Assembly (NCBI RefSeq): GCF_946479885.1
Contig: NZ_CAMLHM010000047.1
Coordinates: 1-31,398 of the forward strand
DNA: 31,398 nucleotides
Direction: 5' to 3'
Origin: an uncultured Devosia sp.
Lineage (GTDB): Bacteria > Pseudomonadota > Alphaproteobacteria > Rhizobiales > Devosiaceae
Shown: positions 22,431 to 31,355 of the stretch, in pieces
Position numbering within the stretch: the first letter of the stretch is position 1
Layout: each line of letters starts with the position of its first letter
Notes under the pieces: model-generated
Seen by the model: only the letters and a program-made list of their open reading frames with translations
The model's database searches: none
Told to the model about the DNA's origin: nothing
Translations under genes and position numbers: made by a program

Positions 22431-22563
22431 CCCTTCTCCCCTTGAGGGAGAAGGTGTCGGCGTAGCCGACGGATGAGGGGTCAGCGATGCCTCCGCGCGT
22501 CGAGTGCGCGGCGGCAAACCCCTCACCCGCCCTTCGGGCACCCTCTCCCTCAAGGGGAGAGGG
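22431..22563. repeat. palindromic repeat, family B, copy 3
   Basis: The outer arms CCCTTCTCCCCTTGAGGGAG and CCCTCTCCCTCAAGGGGAGA are the same as in copy 2, with inner arms GATGAGGGGT / ACCCCTCACCC. A small hairpin GTCGGCGTAGCCGAC lies near the left end. It separates xylA from the acetyltransferase gene. Confidence 0.85.
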
Positions 22564-22615
22564 CGACGGAGCCGAGACCTCAAATGCCCCAATTGACCAT
22601 GAACCGCGTCTTGTC

Positions 22616-23059
22616 ATGATCAGGCCGATCGAGGCGGGCGACCGCGACGTGTGGACAGAGCTGTGGACGGCCTATCTCGCCTTCTACGAAACCGTGCTGC
22701 CCGAGGCGGTCTATGCCTCGACCTGGTCGCGCCTGCTCGATCCATCAGAACCCACCTGGGGCGCCCTGGCGCTCCGGGATGGCCGGCCCGTCGGGCTGGT
22801 GCACTGGCTCTATCACCGCACCAACTGGGCCATTGCCGATAATTGTTATCTCCAGGACCTGTTCGTCGCGCCCGAGGGTCGTGGCCAGGGTCATGGGCGC
22901 GCGCTGATCGAGCATGTCGCTGCCGACGCCACGGCCAAGGGATGTTCGCGGGTCTATTGGACCACGCACCGCACCAACCACACGGCCATGCAGCTCTATG
23001 ACCGCCTGGCCAGCGAGTCTGGTTTTCTCCAGTACCGCATGACGCTGCCGCTTAATTAG
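22616..23059 (+). CDS. GNAT-family N-acetyltransferase
   Basis: The 147-residue protein is a Gcn5-related acetyltransferase. It starts MIRPIEAGDRDVWTELW, has the middle strands LALRDGRPVGLVHWLYH, the acetyl-CoA-binding motif LFVAPEGRGQGHGRALIEHV (R/Q-x-x-G-x-G/A form) and the C-terminal VYWTTHRTNHTAMQLYDRLA. The acceptor is unknown; amino groups of small molecules or proteins are typical. The ribosome binding site for ATG 22616 is poor. The frame is open to 22487, but that part is repeat DNA. It is 205 bp after xylA and 10 bp before the GH43 start, so it is likely co-transcribed with the beta-xylosidase. A metabolic link to xylose is not obvious. Confidence 0.9.
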   Translation: MIRPIEAGDRDVWTELWTAYLAFYETVLPEAVYASTWSRLLDPSEPTWGALALRDGRPVGLVHWLYHRTNWAIADNCYLQDLFVAPEGRGQGHGRALIEHVAADATAKGCSRVYWTTHRTNHTAMQLYDRLASESGFLQYRMTLPLN

Positions 23060-23069
23060 GACCTTTGCC

Positions 23070-24680
23070 ATGCCCCAGATTACCAATCCCATCCTGCCCG
23101 GCTTCAATCCGGACCCCTCGATCCTGCGCGTCGGCGACGATTATTACATCGCCACTTCGACCTTCGAGTGGTTCCCGGGCGTGCAGATCCACCACAGCAA
23201 GGACCTGGCCAATTGGGAGCTGGTCACCCGACCCCTGACCCGCAAGAGCCAGCTCGACATGCGCGGCGACCCCGACAGCTGCGGCGTCTGGGCCCCTTGC
23301 CTCAGCCATGACGGCGAGAAATTCTGGCTGGTCTATACCGACGTCAAGCGCAAGGACGGCTCGTTCAAGGATGCGCATAACTACATCGTCTGGGCCGACA
23401 CGATCGAAGGTCCGTGGTCGGACCCGGTCTATGTGAATTCGTCAGGCTTTGATCCGAGCCTGTTCCACGATGATGACGGCAAGAAGTGGTTCGTCAACAT
23501 GATGTGGGACCATCGCCGCCGCCCGCTGCTATTTGCCGGCATTGCGCTGCAACAATTCGATCCCGTCGCCGGCAAGCTGGTCGGCCCGCGCACCAATATC
23601 TATCAGGGCACCGACCTCAAGCTGGTCGAGGGTCCCCATCTCTATAAGCGGAACGGCTGGTACTACCTGCTGACGGCGGAGGGCGGCACGGCCTATGAGC
23701 ATGCCTGCACCTTTGCCCGCTCGCGCACCATCGATGGGCAATACGAAACCCATCCCGACAAGCACATTCTGACCTCCAAGGACGCGCCGTTCGCCGCCAT
23801 CCAGCGCGCCGGCCATGGCGACCTGGTGGAGACGCCCGAGGGCAAGACCTATCTCGTGCATCTGGGTGGCCGCCCGACGACGCAGGAGCGCCGCTGCGTT
23901 CTGGGTCGCGAAACCTCGATCCAGGAAGCCTATTGGGGCGAGGACGACTGGCTTTACGTCAAGAACGGCCCTGTGCCGTCGCTGCATGTCGAGGTGCCCG
24001 GTACGCGCGACGAGGCCAGATACTGGGCCGAGCAGCGCTATGGCTTCGACAATGGCCTACCCATCGATTTCCAGTGGCTGCGCACGCCCGAGACCGAGCG
24101 GATATTCTCGACCGATGGCGGCAAACTGCGCCTGTTCGGCCGCGAATCGATCGGCTCCTGGTTCGAGCAGGCGCTGGTGGCGCGGCGGCAGACGCATTTC
24201 TCCTACGACGCCGAGACGGTGATCGACTTCTCGCCCACCGATGAGCGCCAGTTTGCCGGCCTGACGGCCTATTACAGCCGCTACAACTTCTTTTACCTGA
24301 CCGTCACGGCCCATGCCGATGGCCAGCGCGAGCTGCTGCTGATGAGTTCGGAAGTGAGCTGGCCCGACGGTAACCTGAAGTTCCCTTCAGCTCCGGTGAG
24401 CATTCCCAACCAGGGCAAGGTCAAGCTGGCGCTCGAAATCCGCGGCCCCAGGCTGCAGTTCTTCTATGCGCTGGAAGGCCAGGCTTTGCAGCCGATCGGG
24501 CCGGTGCTCGATGCCTCGATCCTCTCGGATGAATGCGGCGGTCACCAGGCCCATGGCAGCTTTACCGGCGCCTTTGTCGGCGTTGCCGCCAGCGACCTCA
24601 ACGGCACGGCGCTGCCGGCCGACTTCGATTATTTCGTCTATCGGCCGGTCAAGCATGAAACGGACCGGTACGAGGTCTGA
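23070..24680 (+). CDS. GH43 beta-xylosidase
   Basis: The 536-residue protein is a glycoside hydrolase family 43 enzyme (subfamily like Selenomonas SXA) that releases xylose from xylo-oligosaccharides. The five-bladed propeller starts NPILPGFNPDPSILRVGDDYYIATSTFEWFPG. The three catalytic acids fit D15 (base), D128 in GFDPSLF (pKa modulator) and E187 in VEGPHLYK (acid). The C-terminal beta-sandwich (residues about 340-536, SWFEQALVARRQTHFSYDAETVIDF) is the usual accessory domain. No signal peptide is present, so it works in the cytoplasm on imported oligosaccharides. The ribosome binding site AGGA lies 8-9 nt upstream. It completes the pentose module with xylA, xylB and galM. Confidence 0.95.
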   Translation: MPQITNPILPGFNPDPSILRVGDDYYIATSTFEWFPGVQIHHSKDLANWELVTRPLTRKSQLDMRGDPDSCGVWAPCLSHDGEKFWLVYTDVKRKDGSFKDAHNYIVWADTIEGPWSDPVYVNSSGFDPSLFHDDDGKKWFVNMMWDHRRRPLLFAGIALQQFDPVAGKLVGPRTNIYQGTDLKLVEGPHLYKRNGWYYLLTAEGGTAYEHACTFARSRTIDGQYETHPDKHILTSKDAPFAAIQRAGHGDLVETPEGKTYLVHLGGRPTTQERRCVLGRETSIQEAYWGEDDWLYVKNGPVPSLHVEVPGTRDEARYWAEQRYGFDNGLPIDFQWLRTPETERIFSTDGGKLRLFGRESIGSWFEQALVARRQTHFSYDAETVIDFSPTDERQFAGLTAYYSRYNFFYLTVTAHADGQRELLLMSSEVSWPDGNLKFPSAPVSIPNQGKVKLALEIRGPRLQFFYALEGQALQPIGPVLDASILSDECGGHQAHGSFTGAFVGVAASDLNGTALPADFDYFVYRPVKHETDRYEV

Positions 24681-24700
24681 GGGGCTCGCCCCAAACGCGA

Positions 24701-24787
24701 TCGTCATCCTCGGGCTTGACCCGAGGACACTTCACTTGATGAGCGTCCAGTAAGTGCAGAGCCCTCGGGTCAAGCCCGAGGGTGACG
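24701..24787. repeat. palindromic element, family C (CTCGGGCTTGACCCGAGG)
   Basis: The left arm TCATCCTCGGGCTTGACCCG with AGG after it and the right arm CCCTCGGGTCAAGCCCGAGG with GTGACG pair with one mismatch around a 36-nt loop. This TCAAGCCCGAGG element is a very common intergenic repeat of Hyphomicrobiales, as I recall. It lies 20 nt after the GH43 stop. The remaining 166 bp to the DUF2189 gene show no gene; its promoter must be there. Confidence 0.85.
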
Positions 24788-24953
24788 CTCAGTGGCCATG
24801 GCGCCATCACCCTCATCACAATCCACCGATCCATAGCGACAATCGGTCGCAGGCAGGGTAATCTAGCTGCGTTACGGTCGCGAAATTCGCACCGAACGCC
24901 TGGGGCAGCGCTCGCTCGGATTTCGGGACCTCCTGCAGCGGAGACCCACGGCC

Positions 24954-25769
24954 ATGTCCAATTTTCACGTCATAGCCGGCGCCGGCGCCAAGCTGGATAT
25001 GCCTGTCATCCGCACCATCCAGGTGGCGGACCTGTTCGATGCCCTGCGTCAGGGTGTTGCCGACTTTTGGGACAAGCCCAGCCATTACGTCATGCTGGTG
25101 CTGATCTACCCCATTGTCGGCATCGTGCTGACGGTGTGGATGAACGGCTATCACACGTGGCCGCTGCTCTATCCGCTGGTGGGCGGCTTTGCCCTGATCG
25201 GTCCCTTTGCCGCGCTTGGCCTCTATGAAATTTCGCGCCGGCGCGAACAGGGCCTCGACACGTCCTGGTCGCATGCCTTCGAGGTGCTGCGCTCGCCCGC
25301 CATCGGCTCGATCGCGGCCCTGGGCATCATGCTGCTTGCCCTCTTCACCTTGTGGCTGACGGCCGCGCAGACGCTCTATGAAAGCCTCTTCGGCTCGTCG
25401 ACGCCGCAGAAGCTGGATGGGCTCATGGCCCAGGTCTTCGGCGAGCCCGGCGGCATGACGCTGCTGATCGTGGGCACCATGCTGGGCGCGCTGTTTGCGC
25501 TGGTGACGCTCTGCACCACGGTCATCGCCTTTCCGCTGCTGCTCGATCGCGATGTCGGCGCTTTCGTCGCCATCGAAACCTCGTTCCGCGCCGTCATGGC
25601 CAATCCGCTCCCCATGCTGACCTGGGGCGCGATTGTCGGCCTTGGCCTGTTCCTGGGCTCGCTGCCGCTGTTTGTGGGCCTCGCCGTGGTGATCCCCGTT
25701 TTCGGCCACGCCACCTGGCACCTCTACCGCAAGGTGGTCGAACCGGCCTCGTCCATCCGGGGGATGTAG
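24954..25769 (+). CDS. DUF2189 family integral membrane protein
   Basis: The 271-residue protein has six hydrophobic segments (about residues 45-62, 68-85, 122-143, 163-190, 215-233 and 237-255) and the DUF2189 start IRTIQVADLFDALRQGVADFWDKPSHY. The segment ALGLYEISRRREQGLDTSWSHAFE lies between helices 2 and 3 on the cytoplasmic face. RDVGAFVAIETSFRAVMANPLPMLTWG is another conserved piece. No enzyme motif or cofactor ligand is evident and the function of the family is unknown to me. The gene is alone on the plus strand, 107 bp before mutS. A weak GCAGCGGAGACCC lies before the ATG. Confidence 0.88.
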   Translation: MSNFHVIAGAGAKLDMPVIRTIQVADLFDALRQGVADFWDKPSHYVMLVLIYPIVGIVLTVWMNGYHTWPLLYPLVGGFALIGPFAALGLYEISRRREQGLDTSWSHAFEVLRSPAIGSIAALGIMLLALFTLWLTAAQTLYESLFGSSTPQKLDGLMAQVFGEPGGMTLLIVGTMLGALFALVTLCTTVIAFPLLLDRDVGAFVAIETSFRAVMANPLPMLTWGAIVGLGLFLGSLPLFVGLAVVIPVFGHATWHLYRKVVEPASSIRGM

Positions 25770-25843
25770 CAGCCGCGCCGCGAGTCGCAGTGAACCGGGG
25801 GTAACGACCCTCACTGGTTGGATTTCCACCCCAAAACCCATAT

Positions 25844-25867
25844 GGTCTCGGCTTTCTTGCCGAGACC
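25844..25867 (+). promoter_or_regulatory. perfect hairpin in the mutS leader
   Basis: GGTCTCGGC (25844-25852), loop TTTCTT, GCCGAGACC (25859-25867) form a 9-bp perfect stem ending 9 nt before the mutS ATG. It could be a transcription signal at the end of the DUF2189 unit or a leader element of mutS. No T-run follows. Confidence 0.5.
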
Positions 25868-25876
25868 CCTAGCCCG

Positions 25877-28582
25877 ATGGATATCACGCCGATCGAACCC
25901 GCCCAGAACCCGGCTTTGACGCCGATGATGGCGCAGTATTTCGAGATCAAGGCGGTCAATCCGGGCTACCTGCTGTTCTATCGCATGGGCGATTTCTACG
26001 AGCTCTTCTTCGAGGATGCCGAGATCGCCAGCGCGGCGCTGGGCATCGTGCTCACCAAGCGCGGCAAGCATCTGGGCCAGGATATCGGCATGTGCGGCGT
26101 GCCCATCCACGCGGCCAATGACTATCTCAACAAGCTGATCCGGCTGGGCCATCGCGTCGCCATCTGCGAGCAGGTGGAGGACCCCAAGGAGGCCAAGAAG
26201 CGCGGCGCCAAATCGGTGGTGAAGCGTGACGTGGTCCGCCTGATCACCTCGGGCACGCTGACCGAGGACGATCACCTCGACGCTCGCGCCTCCAACTTTC
26301 TTGCCGCGCTGTCCATGGTGCGGCACGGCGGGACCGACTTTGCGCTGGCCTGGGCCGATGTCTCGACCGGCGAGACCTTTACCGCCGATCTCGGCGCCGA
26401 CCAGTTGCAGGATGAACTGGCGCGCATCGATCCGGCTGAATTGCTGCTGACCGAAGCGACGCGGGCCCACCTGGCCGAGCGGCACCTGCTGGCGCCCGCC
26501 TGGGCCGCCATCACCCATATCGTGCCGCCGCAGAGTTTCGACAGCGAGCAGGCGACGACCAGCCTTCGTGACGCCCTGCCGGGGGGAGCATTCGACCCCA
26601 CCGCCCTGTCCCGCGCCGCCCGTGCCGCCCTGGGCGCGGTCTTTGCCTATGTGCGTGAGGCGCAGAAGGGCATCGGCGTCGCCCTGCGCGCCCCGCTTGC
26701 CGATGGTGCCACGCGGCGCCTGGCCATCGACCAGGCCACCCGCGCCAGCCTCGAACTGCACCAGACCCAGCGTGGCCAGACCAGGGGCTCGCTGCGCCAG
26801 GTGATCGACCTTACGGTCACCGCACCCGGCTCGCGCCTGCTCTCGGCCCGCCTCGCCGCGCCCCTGGCCGATGCGGCTGCGATCAACGAGCGGCTTGATG
26901 CGGTGGGGCTTCTGGTCAACGACACCATGCTGACCGGCAGGTTGCGCGCCGATCTCAAGGCGGTGCCGGACCTTGCGCGCGCCCTGACCCGGCTGGCGCT
27001 CGATCGGGGTGGTCCGCGCGACCTGGCTGCGATCGGCAAGGCGGTCAGCGCTGCCTCGGCTTTGGCCCGGCATTTTGATCGTCTCGACGACATCCCCCCT
27101 GTGCTGGCCCGCCTGGCGCAGACGCTGGCTTCAGCGCCGCTGCCGCTGGCGTCCGAGCTGGCTTTGGCGCTCGATGACGAGCTGCCGCTGCTCGCCCGCG
27201 ACGGGGGCTTCGTCCGCAAGGGTTACGATCGGGCGCTGGACGACGAACGGGCGCTGGCCAGCGAAACCCGCGCCGTGGTTGCGGCCCTGCAGGCCCGGCT
27301 GATCGAGGAAACCGACGTTCGCTCGCTCAAGATCCGGCACAATGGCGTGCTCGGCTATTTCGTCGAGGTTCCCGCCGGCCATGGCACACGGCTGCTCGAG
27401 GAGCCGCACCGCCAGACCTTTATCCACCGCATGACCATGGCCAATGCCATGCGCTTCACCACGACCGAACTGGCCGAGCTCGAGGGCCGCATCGCCCGCG
27501 CGCATGAGGCGGCGCTGGAAATCGAGCTCAAGGTCTTTGCCAGCCTGCGCTATGACGTATTGAGCCGCACCGAAGCCCTGCGCGACCTCGCCGATGCGCT
27601 GGCCGAACTCGATGTCACCGCTGCCCTCGCCCATCTGGCAGCGACGCGCAGCTATACCAGGCCTGACATCGACAATTCGCTGGCCTTCAAAATCGTCGGC
27701 GGGCGCCACCCTGTCGTCGAAGACATGGTCATGGCAGAGGGCCAGAGCTTTGTCGCCAACGATGCCGATCTCAGTGGCGACGACGCCATTGGCGGGGGCC
27801 GGCTGTGGCTGGTGACCGGCCCCAATATGGGCGGTAAATCCACCTTCCTGCGGCAGAATGCGCTGATTGCCATCCTGGCGCAGATGGGCAGCTTCGTGCC
27901 GGCCACGTCGGCCCATATCGGGGTGGTCGACCGCGTGTTCTCGCGCGTCGGCGCCAGCGACGATATCGCCCATGGCCGCTCGACCTTCATGGTCGAAATG
28001 GTCGAGACCTCAGCCATCCTCAACCGCGCCACGCGGCGCAGCCTTGTCGTGCTCGACGAGATCGGGCGCGGTACGGCGACCTTTGATGGCCTCTCCATCG
28101 CCTGGGCGGCGGTCGAGGCCCTGCACGAAACCACCGGTTGCCGGGCGCTGTTTGCCACCCATTTCCATGAGCTCACCAGCCTTGCCAAGACCCTGACCCG
28201 GGTCAGCAATGTCACCATGAAGGTGCGCGAGTGGGAGGGCGAGGTGGTGTTCCTGCACGAGGTTGGCCCCGGCGCCGCCGATCGGTCCTATGGCATTCAG
28301 GTGGCGCGGCTGGCCGGCCTGCCCGAGCCGGTGCTGGCGCGCGCTCGCCAGGTTTTGACCGTGCTCGAACAGCGCTCGGCCGGTACGGCCTCTTCCAGCC
28401 AGAAAGCCAGCGTGCTAGACGATCTGCCACTTTTCGCCCATCAACCGGCTTCACGCCCCGTTGAGAAAGACCCGGTACATATTGCGCTCGACGCCGTCAG
28501 ACCGGACGAAATGACCCCCAAGCAAGCGATCGACCTGCTCTACGAGTTGAAGAAAATCCGCGATGATGCTCGCCGAAGCTGA
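25877..28582 (+). CDS. mutS: DNA mismatch repair protein MutS
   Basis: MutS recognises base mismatches and small loops and starts repair with MutL. The 901-residue protein is full length for Rhizobiales MutS. The N-terminal mismatch-binding domain has the Phe-x-Glu motif F40-Y41-E42 in MGDFYELFF. Connector, lever and clamp domains fill residues about 130-610. The ATPase has Walker A GPNMGGKS at 648-655, Walker B LVVLDEIGRGT with D727-E728, and the TFMVEMVETSAIL and FATHFHEL segments. The C-terminal DLLYELKKI helix-turn-helix dimerisation part is present. Its last 20 nt overlap glnD, an arrangement seen in other Rhizobiales; expression of both would be coupled. Confidence 0.97.
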   Translation: MDITPIEPAQNPALTPMMAQYFEIKAVNPGYLLFYRMGDFYELFFEDAEIASAALGIVLTKRGKHLGQDIGMCGVPIHAANDYLNKLIRLGHRVAICEQVEDPKEAKKRGAKSVVKRDVVRLITSGTLTEDDHLDARASNFLAALSMVRHGGTDFALAWADVSTGETFTADLGADQLQDELARIDPAELLLTEATRAHLAERHLLAPAWAAITHIVPPQSFDSEQATTSLRDALPGGAFDPTALSRAARAALGAVFAYVREAQKGIGVALRAPLADGATRRLAIDQATRASLELHQTQRGQTRGSLRQVIDLTVTAPGSRLLSARLAAPLADAAAINERLDAVGLLVNDTMLTGRLRADLKAVPDLARALTRLALDRGGPRDLAAIGKAVSAASALARHFDRLDDIPPVLARLAQTLASAPLPLASELALALDDELPLLARDGGFVRKGYDRALDDERALASETRAVVAALQARLIEETDVRSLKIRHNGVLGYFVEVPAGHGTRLLEEPHRQTFIHRMTMANAMRFTTTELAELEGRIARAHEAALEIELKVFASLRYDVLSRTEALRDLADALAELDVTAALAHLAATRSYTRPDIDNSLAFKIVGGRHPVVEDMVMAEGQSFVANDADLSGDDAIGGGRLWLVTGPNMGGKSTFLRQNALIAILAQMGSFVPATSAHIGVVDRVFSRVGASDDIAHGRSTFMVEMVETSAILNRATRRSLVVLDEIGRGTATFDGLSIAWAAVEALHETTGCRALFATHFHELTSLAKTLTRVSNVTMKVREWEGEVVFLHEVGPGAADRSYGIQVARLAGLPEPVLARARQVLTVLEQRSAGTASSSQKASVLDDLPLFAHQPASRPVEKDPVHIALDAVRPDEMTPKQAIDLLYELKKIRDDARRS

Positions 28583-31355
28583 GGCAAAGCCGCGAAAACC
28601 GCTATTCACCCTCAAGTCCGCCGAGACCATTTTCGGCGAGCTCGAGGCGGTGATCGGTGAGGAAGCGCCCAAATCCTCGACCGCGCGGGCTGCCGTCCTG
28701 GCGCATATCCGCAAGACCCTGGCCGAGGCGCGCAAGCAGGCCGAGGCCGAGCTGCTGGCATCGGGCAAGGGCACCCGCTGCGCCCAGAACCTGAGTGCGG
28801 CGCAGGACGAAATCATCGCTGCCGTCCATATGTTTGCTGTCCGGCGGGTCTATCCGGTGGACAATCCCAGCGGCGCCGAGGCCATTGCGCTGTCGGCCGT
28901 GGGCGGCTATGGCCGTGGCACCCTGGCGCCGGGTTCGGACATCGATCTGCTGTTCATCCTGCCCTATAAGCAGACGCCCTGGGGCGAGCAGGTCACCGAG
29001 TATATCCTCTATATGCTCTGGGATCTCGGCCAGAAGGTCGGCCATGCCGTCCGCTCGGTCGATGAATGCCTGCGCATGGCGCGCGCCGACATGACCGTGC
29101 GCACCGCCACGCTCGAAGCCCGCTTCGTCACCGGCGACCGCACGCTGTTCGACAATCTCGTCTCGCGTTTCGAGACCGAGATCATGCCGCGCACCGGCCC
29201 CGAATTCATCGCCGCCAAGATGGCCGAGCGCGACGAACGCCACAAGCAGATGGGCAATACCCGCTATGTGGTCGAGCCCAATATCAAGGACGGCAAGGGC
29301 GGGCTGCGCGACCTCAACACGCTGTTCTGGATCGGCAAGTACTTCTACCAGGTCAAGACCAGCCATGAGCTGGTCGGCAAGGGCGTCCTCTCGGCGGCCG
29401 AATACCGGCTATTCTATCGCGCCGAGGATTTCCTCTGGGCGGTGCGCTGCCACCTGCATTTCGTCACCGGCCGCGCCGAGGAAAAGCTGACCTTCGACGT
29501 GCAGCCCGAGCTGGCCGAGCGCATGGGCTATGCCCAGCGCGTCGGCATGCTGGGCGTCGAGCGCTTCATGAAGCGCTATTTCCTCGTCGCCAAGGATGTG
29601 GGCGACCTGACGCGCATCATCTGCGCCAGCCTCGAATTCAACCACGCCAAGGACATGGACCTGGTCGGCCGGGTGCTGGCCCCCTTCCGCTCGGGAAAGT
29701 CCAGGATCAAGGGCGAGACCGATTTCGTGCTCGATACCGGCCGGCTCAACATTGCCAGCCCGGATGTGTTCGAGAAGGAACCGCGCAACCTGATCAAGAT
29801 GTTCCTGGTTGCCGGGCGCGAACAGCTGCTGTTCCACCCCGATGCGATCAAGGAAATCACCCGCTCGCTGCGCCTGATCGACAACCGGCTGCGGACCGAT
29901 CAGCAGGCCAACGACTATTTCCTGACCATACTGACGGCGCCGCAATCGGTCGAGCGCATCCTGCGCCAGATGAACGAGAGCGGCGTGCTCGGCCGCTTCG
30001 TGCCCGATTTCGGCAAGATCGTCGCGCTGATGCAGTTCAACATGTACCACCACTATACGGTGGACGAGCACCTGATCCGCTCGGTCGGCGTCATGGCCGA
30101 TATCGCCAATGGCGGCCTGCGCGACCAGCTGCCGCTGACCCACGAATTGCTGCCCCAGCTCAACGACACACGCCTGCTCTATGTGGCGCTGTTCCTGCAC
30201 GACATCGCCAAGGGCCGGCCGGAGGATCATTCCATCGCCGGCGCCCGCATTGCCAGAAGGCTCTGTCCGCGCTTCGGCCTCTCGGCCGCGGAAACCGACA
30301 CCGTGTCCTGGCTGATCGAATATCACCTGCTGATGAGCGAGATCGCCCAGGCGCGCGATATCCAGGATCCTGAAACCGCCCGGGCCTTTGCCGACGTGGT
30401 GCAGTCGCCTCAGCGCCTGGCGCTGCTGATGATCCTCACGGCCTGTGACATCCGCGCTGTGGGGCCGGGTGTGTGGACGGGCTGGAAGGGCTCGCTGTTG
30501 CGCGCCCTCTACTATGCCACCGAGCCGCTGCTGTCAGGCGGTCATAGCCAGGTCACCCAGTCCGATCGCATCAACCAGGCGCGCCGCCAGCTGACGCAGT
30601 CGCTCGAGGCCTGGCCGGCAGGCGATGTCGAGACCTATGTGGCGCGCCATTACGATCACTACTGGCTGCGCGCCGAGCCCGAATTGCAGCTCGAGCATGC
30701 CCGCATGATCCGCCAGGCCGACATGGCCGGCGATGGCTTTGCCGGGTCGATCCGCGTCAAGGCCTTCGAGGGCATTACCGAGGTCTCTTTCTACACGCCC
30801 GATCATCCGCGGCTGCTGTCGCTGATCGCCGGCGCCTGCACCATGCAGGATGCCTCCATCATCGGCGCCCAGATTTTCTCGACCCGCGATGGCCACGCCA
30901 TCGATACGTTCCGGCTGCGCCGCTCCTTCACCTCGGACGAGGATGAGAAGGTCCGGGCCACCCGCATCATCGACACGGTCAAGCAGCTGCTGCAGGGCAA
31001 GCGGCAGATCCTGATCGACCTGGGCAAGGAAAGCCGCCACAACAAGCGCCTCAAGCCCTTCGCGCTGCCGGCGCAGGTCTCGGTCAGCAACGCGTTGTCG
31101 GAGAAATTCACCGTCATCGAGGTCTCGGGCCTCGATCGCATGGGCCTGCTCCATTCGCTGACCCACCAGATTTCCGACCTCAACCTCACCATCGGCTCGG
31201 CCCATATCGGCACCTATGGCGAAAAGGCCGTCGACGTTTTCTACGTCACCGACCTCACGGGCCAGAAGATCATGGCCAAGCCGCGCCAGCGCAAGATCCA
31301 CGACGCGCTGATGGGTGTGTTCCACCCGCGCGTCGAGAAGGTGGCGAATGGGTAA
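28563..31355 (+). CDS. glnD: bifunctional uridylyltransferase/uridylyl-removing enzyme GlnD, 3' end uncertain
   Basis: GlnD senses glutamine and uridylylates or deuridylylates PII proteins, the top of the nitrogen control cascade. Of 930 visible residues, the nucleotidyltransferase motif GGYGRGTLAPGSDIDLL lies at 114-130 (D126, D128), followed by the GlnE-like helical domain. The HD phosphohydrolase domain has YHHYTVDEHLIRSV near 497 and LHDIAKGRPEDH with H546-D547. Two ACT domains lie at about 740-820 and 848-925. It starts inside mutS. The last base of the apparent TAA stop at 31353-31355 is the first base of a sequencing adapter, so the true stop may be this TAA or another codon; the protein may be a few residues longer. 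Confidence 0.94.
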   Translation: MMLAEAEAKPRKPLFTLKSAETIFGELEAVIGEEAPKSSTARAAVLAHIRKTLAEARKQAEAELLASGKGTRCAQNLSAAQDEIIAAVHMFAVRRVYPVDNPSGAEAIALSAVGGYGRGTLAPGSDIDLLFILPYKQTPWGEQVTEYILYMLWDLGQKVGHAVRSVDECLRMARADMTVRTATLEARFVTGDRTLFDNLVSRFETEIMPRTGPEFIAAKMAERDERHKQMGNTRYVVEPNIKDGKGGLRDLNTLFWIGKYFYQVKTSHELVGKGVLSAAEYRLFYRAEDFLWAVRCHLHFVTGRAEEKLTFDVQPELAERMGYAQRVGMLGVERFMKRYFLVAKDVGDLTRIICASLEFNHAKDMDLVGRVLAPFRSGKSRIKGETDFVLDTGRLNIASPDVFEKEPRNLIKMFLVAGREQLLFHPDAIKEITRSLRLIDNRLRTDQQANDYFLTILTAPQSVERILRQMNESGVLGRFVPDFGKIVALMQFNMYHHYTVDEHLIRSVGVMADIANGGLRDQLPLTHELLPQLNDTRLLYVALFLHDIAKGRPEDHSIAGARIARRLCPRFGLSAAETDTVSWLIEYHLLMSEIAQARDIQDPETARAFADVVQSPQRLALLMILTACDIRAVGPGVWTGWKGSLLRALYYATEPLLSGGHSQVTQSDRINQARRQLTQSLEAWPAGDVETYVARHYDHYWLRAEPELQLEHARMIRQADMAGDGFAGSIRVKAFEGITEVSFYTPDHPRLLSLIAGACTMQDASIIGAQIFSTRDGHAIDTFRLRRSFTSDEDEKVRATRIIDTVKQLLQGKRQILIDLGKESRHNKRLKPFALPAQVSVSNALSEKFTVIEVSGLDRMGLLHSLTHQISDLNLTIGSAHIGTYGEKAVDVFYVTDLTGQKIMAKPRQRKIHDALMGVFHPRVEKVANG

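Noticed and set aside
19625..22617. Long minus-strand frames opposite xylB (476 codons) and xylA (513 codons)
   Set aside because: Both mirror strong, complete enzymes on the plus strand and have low-complexity composition without motifs.
23529..23987. Minus-strand 152-codon frame opposite the GH43 gene
   Set aside because: It is a shadow frame inside a complete beta-xylosidase with all three catalytic residues.
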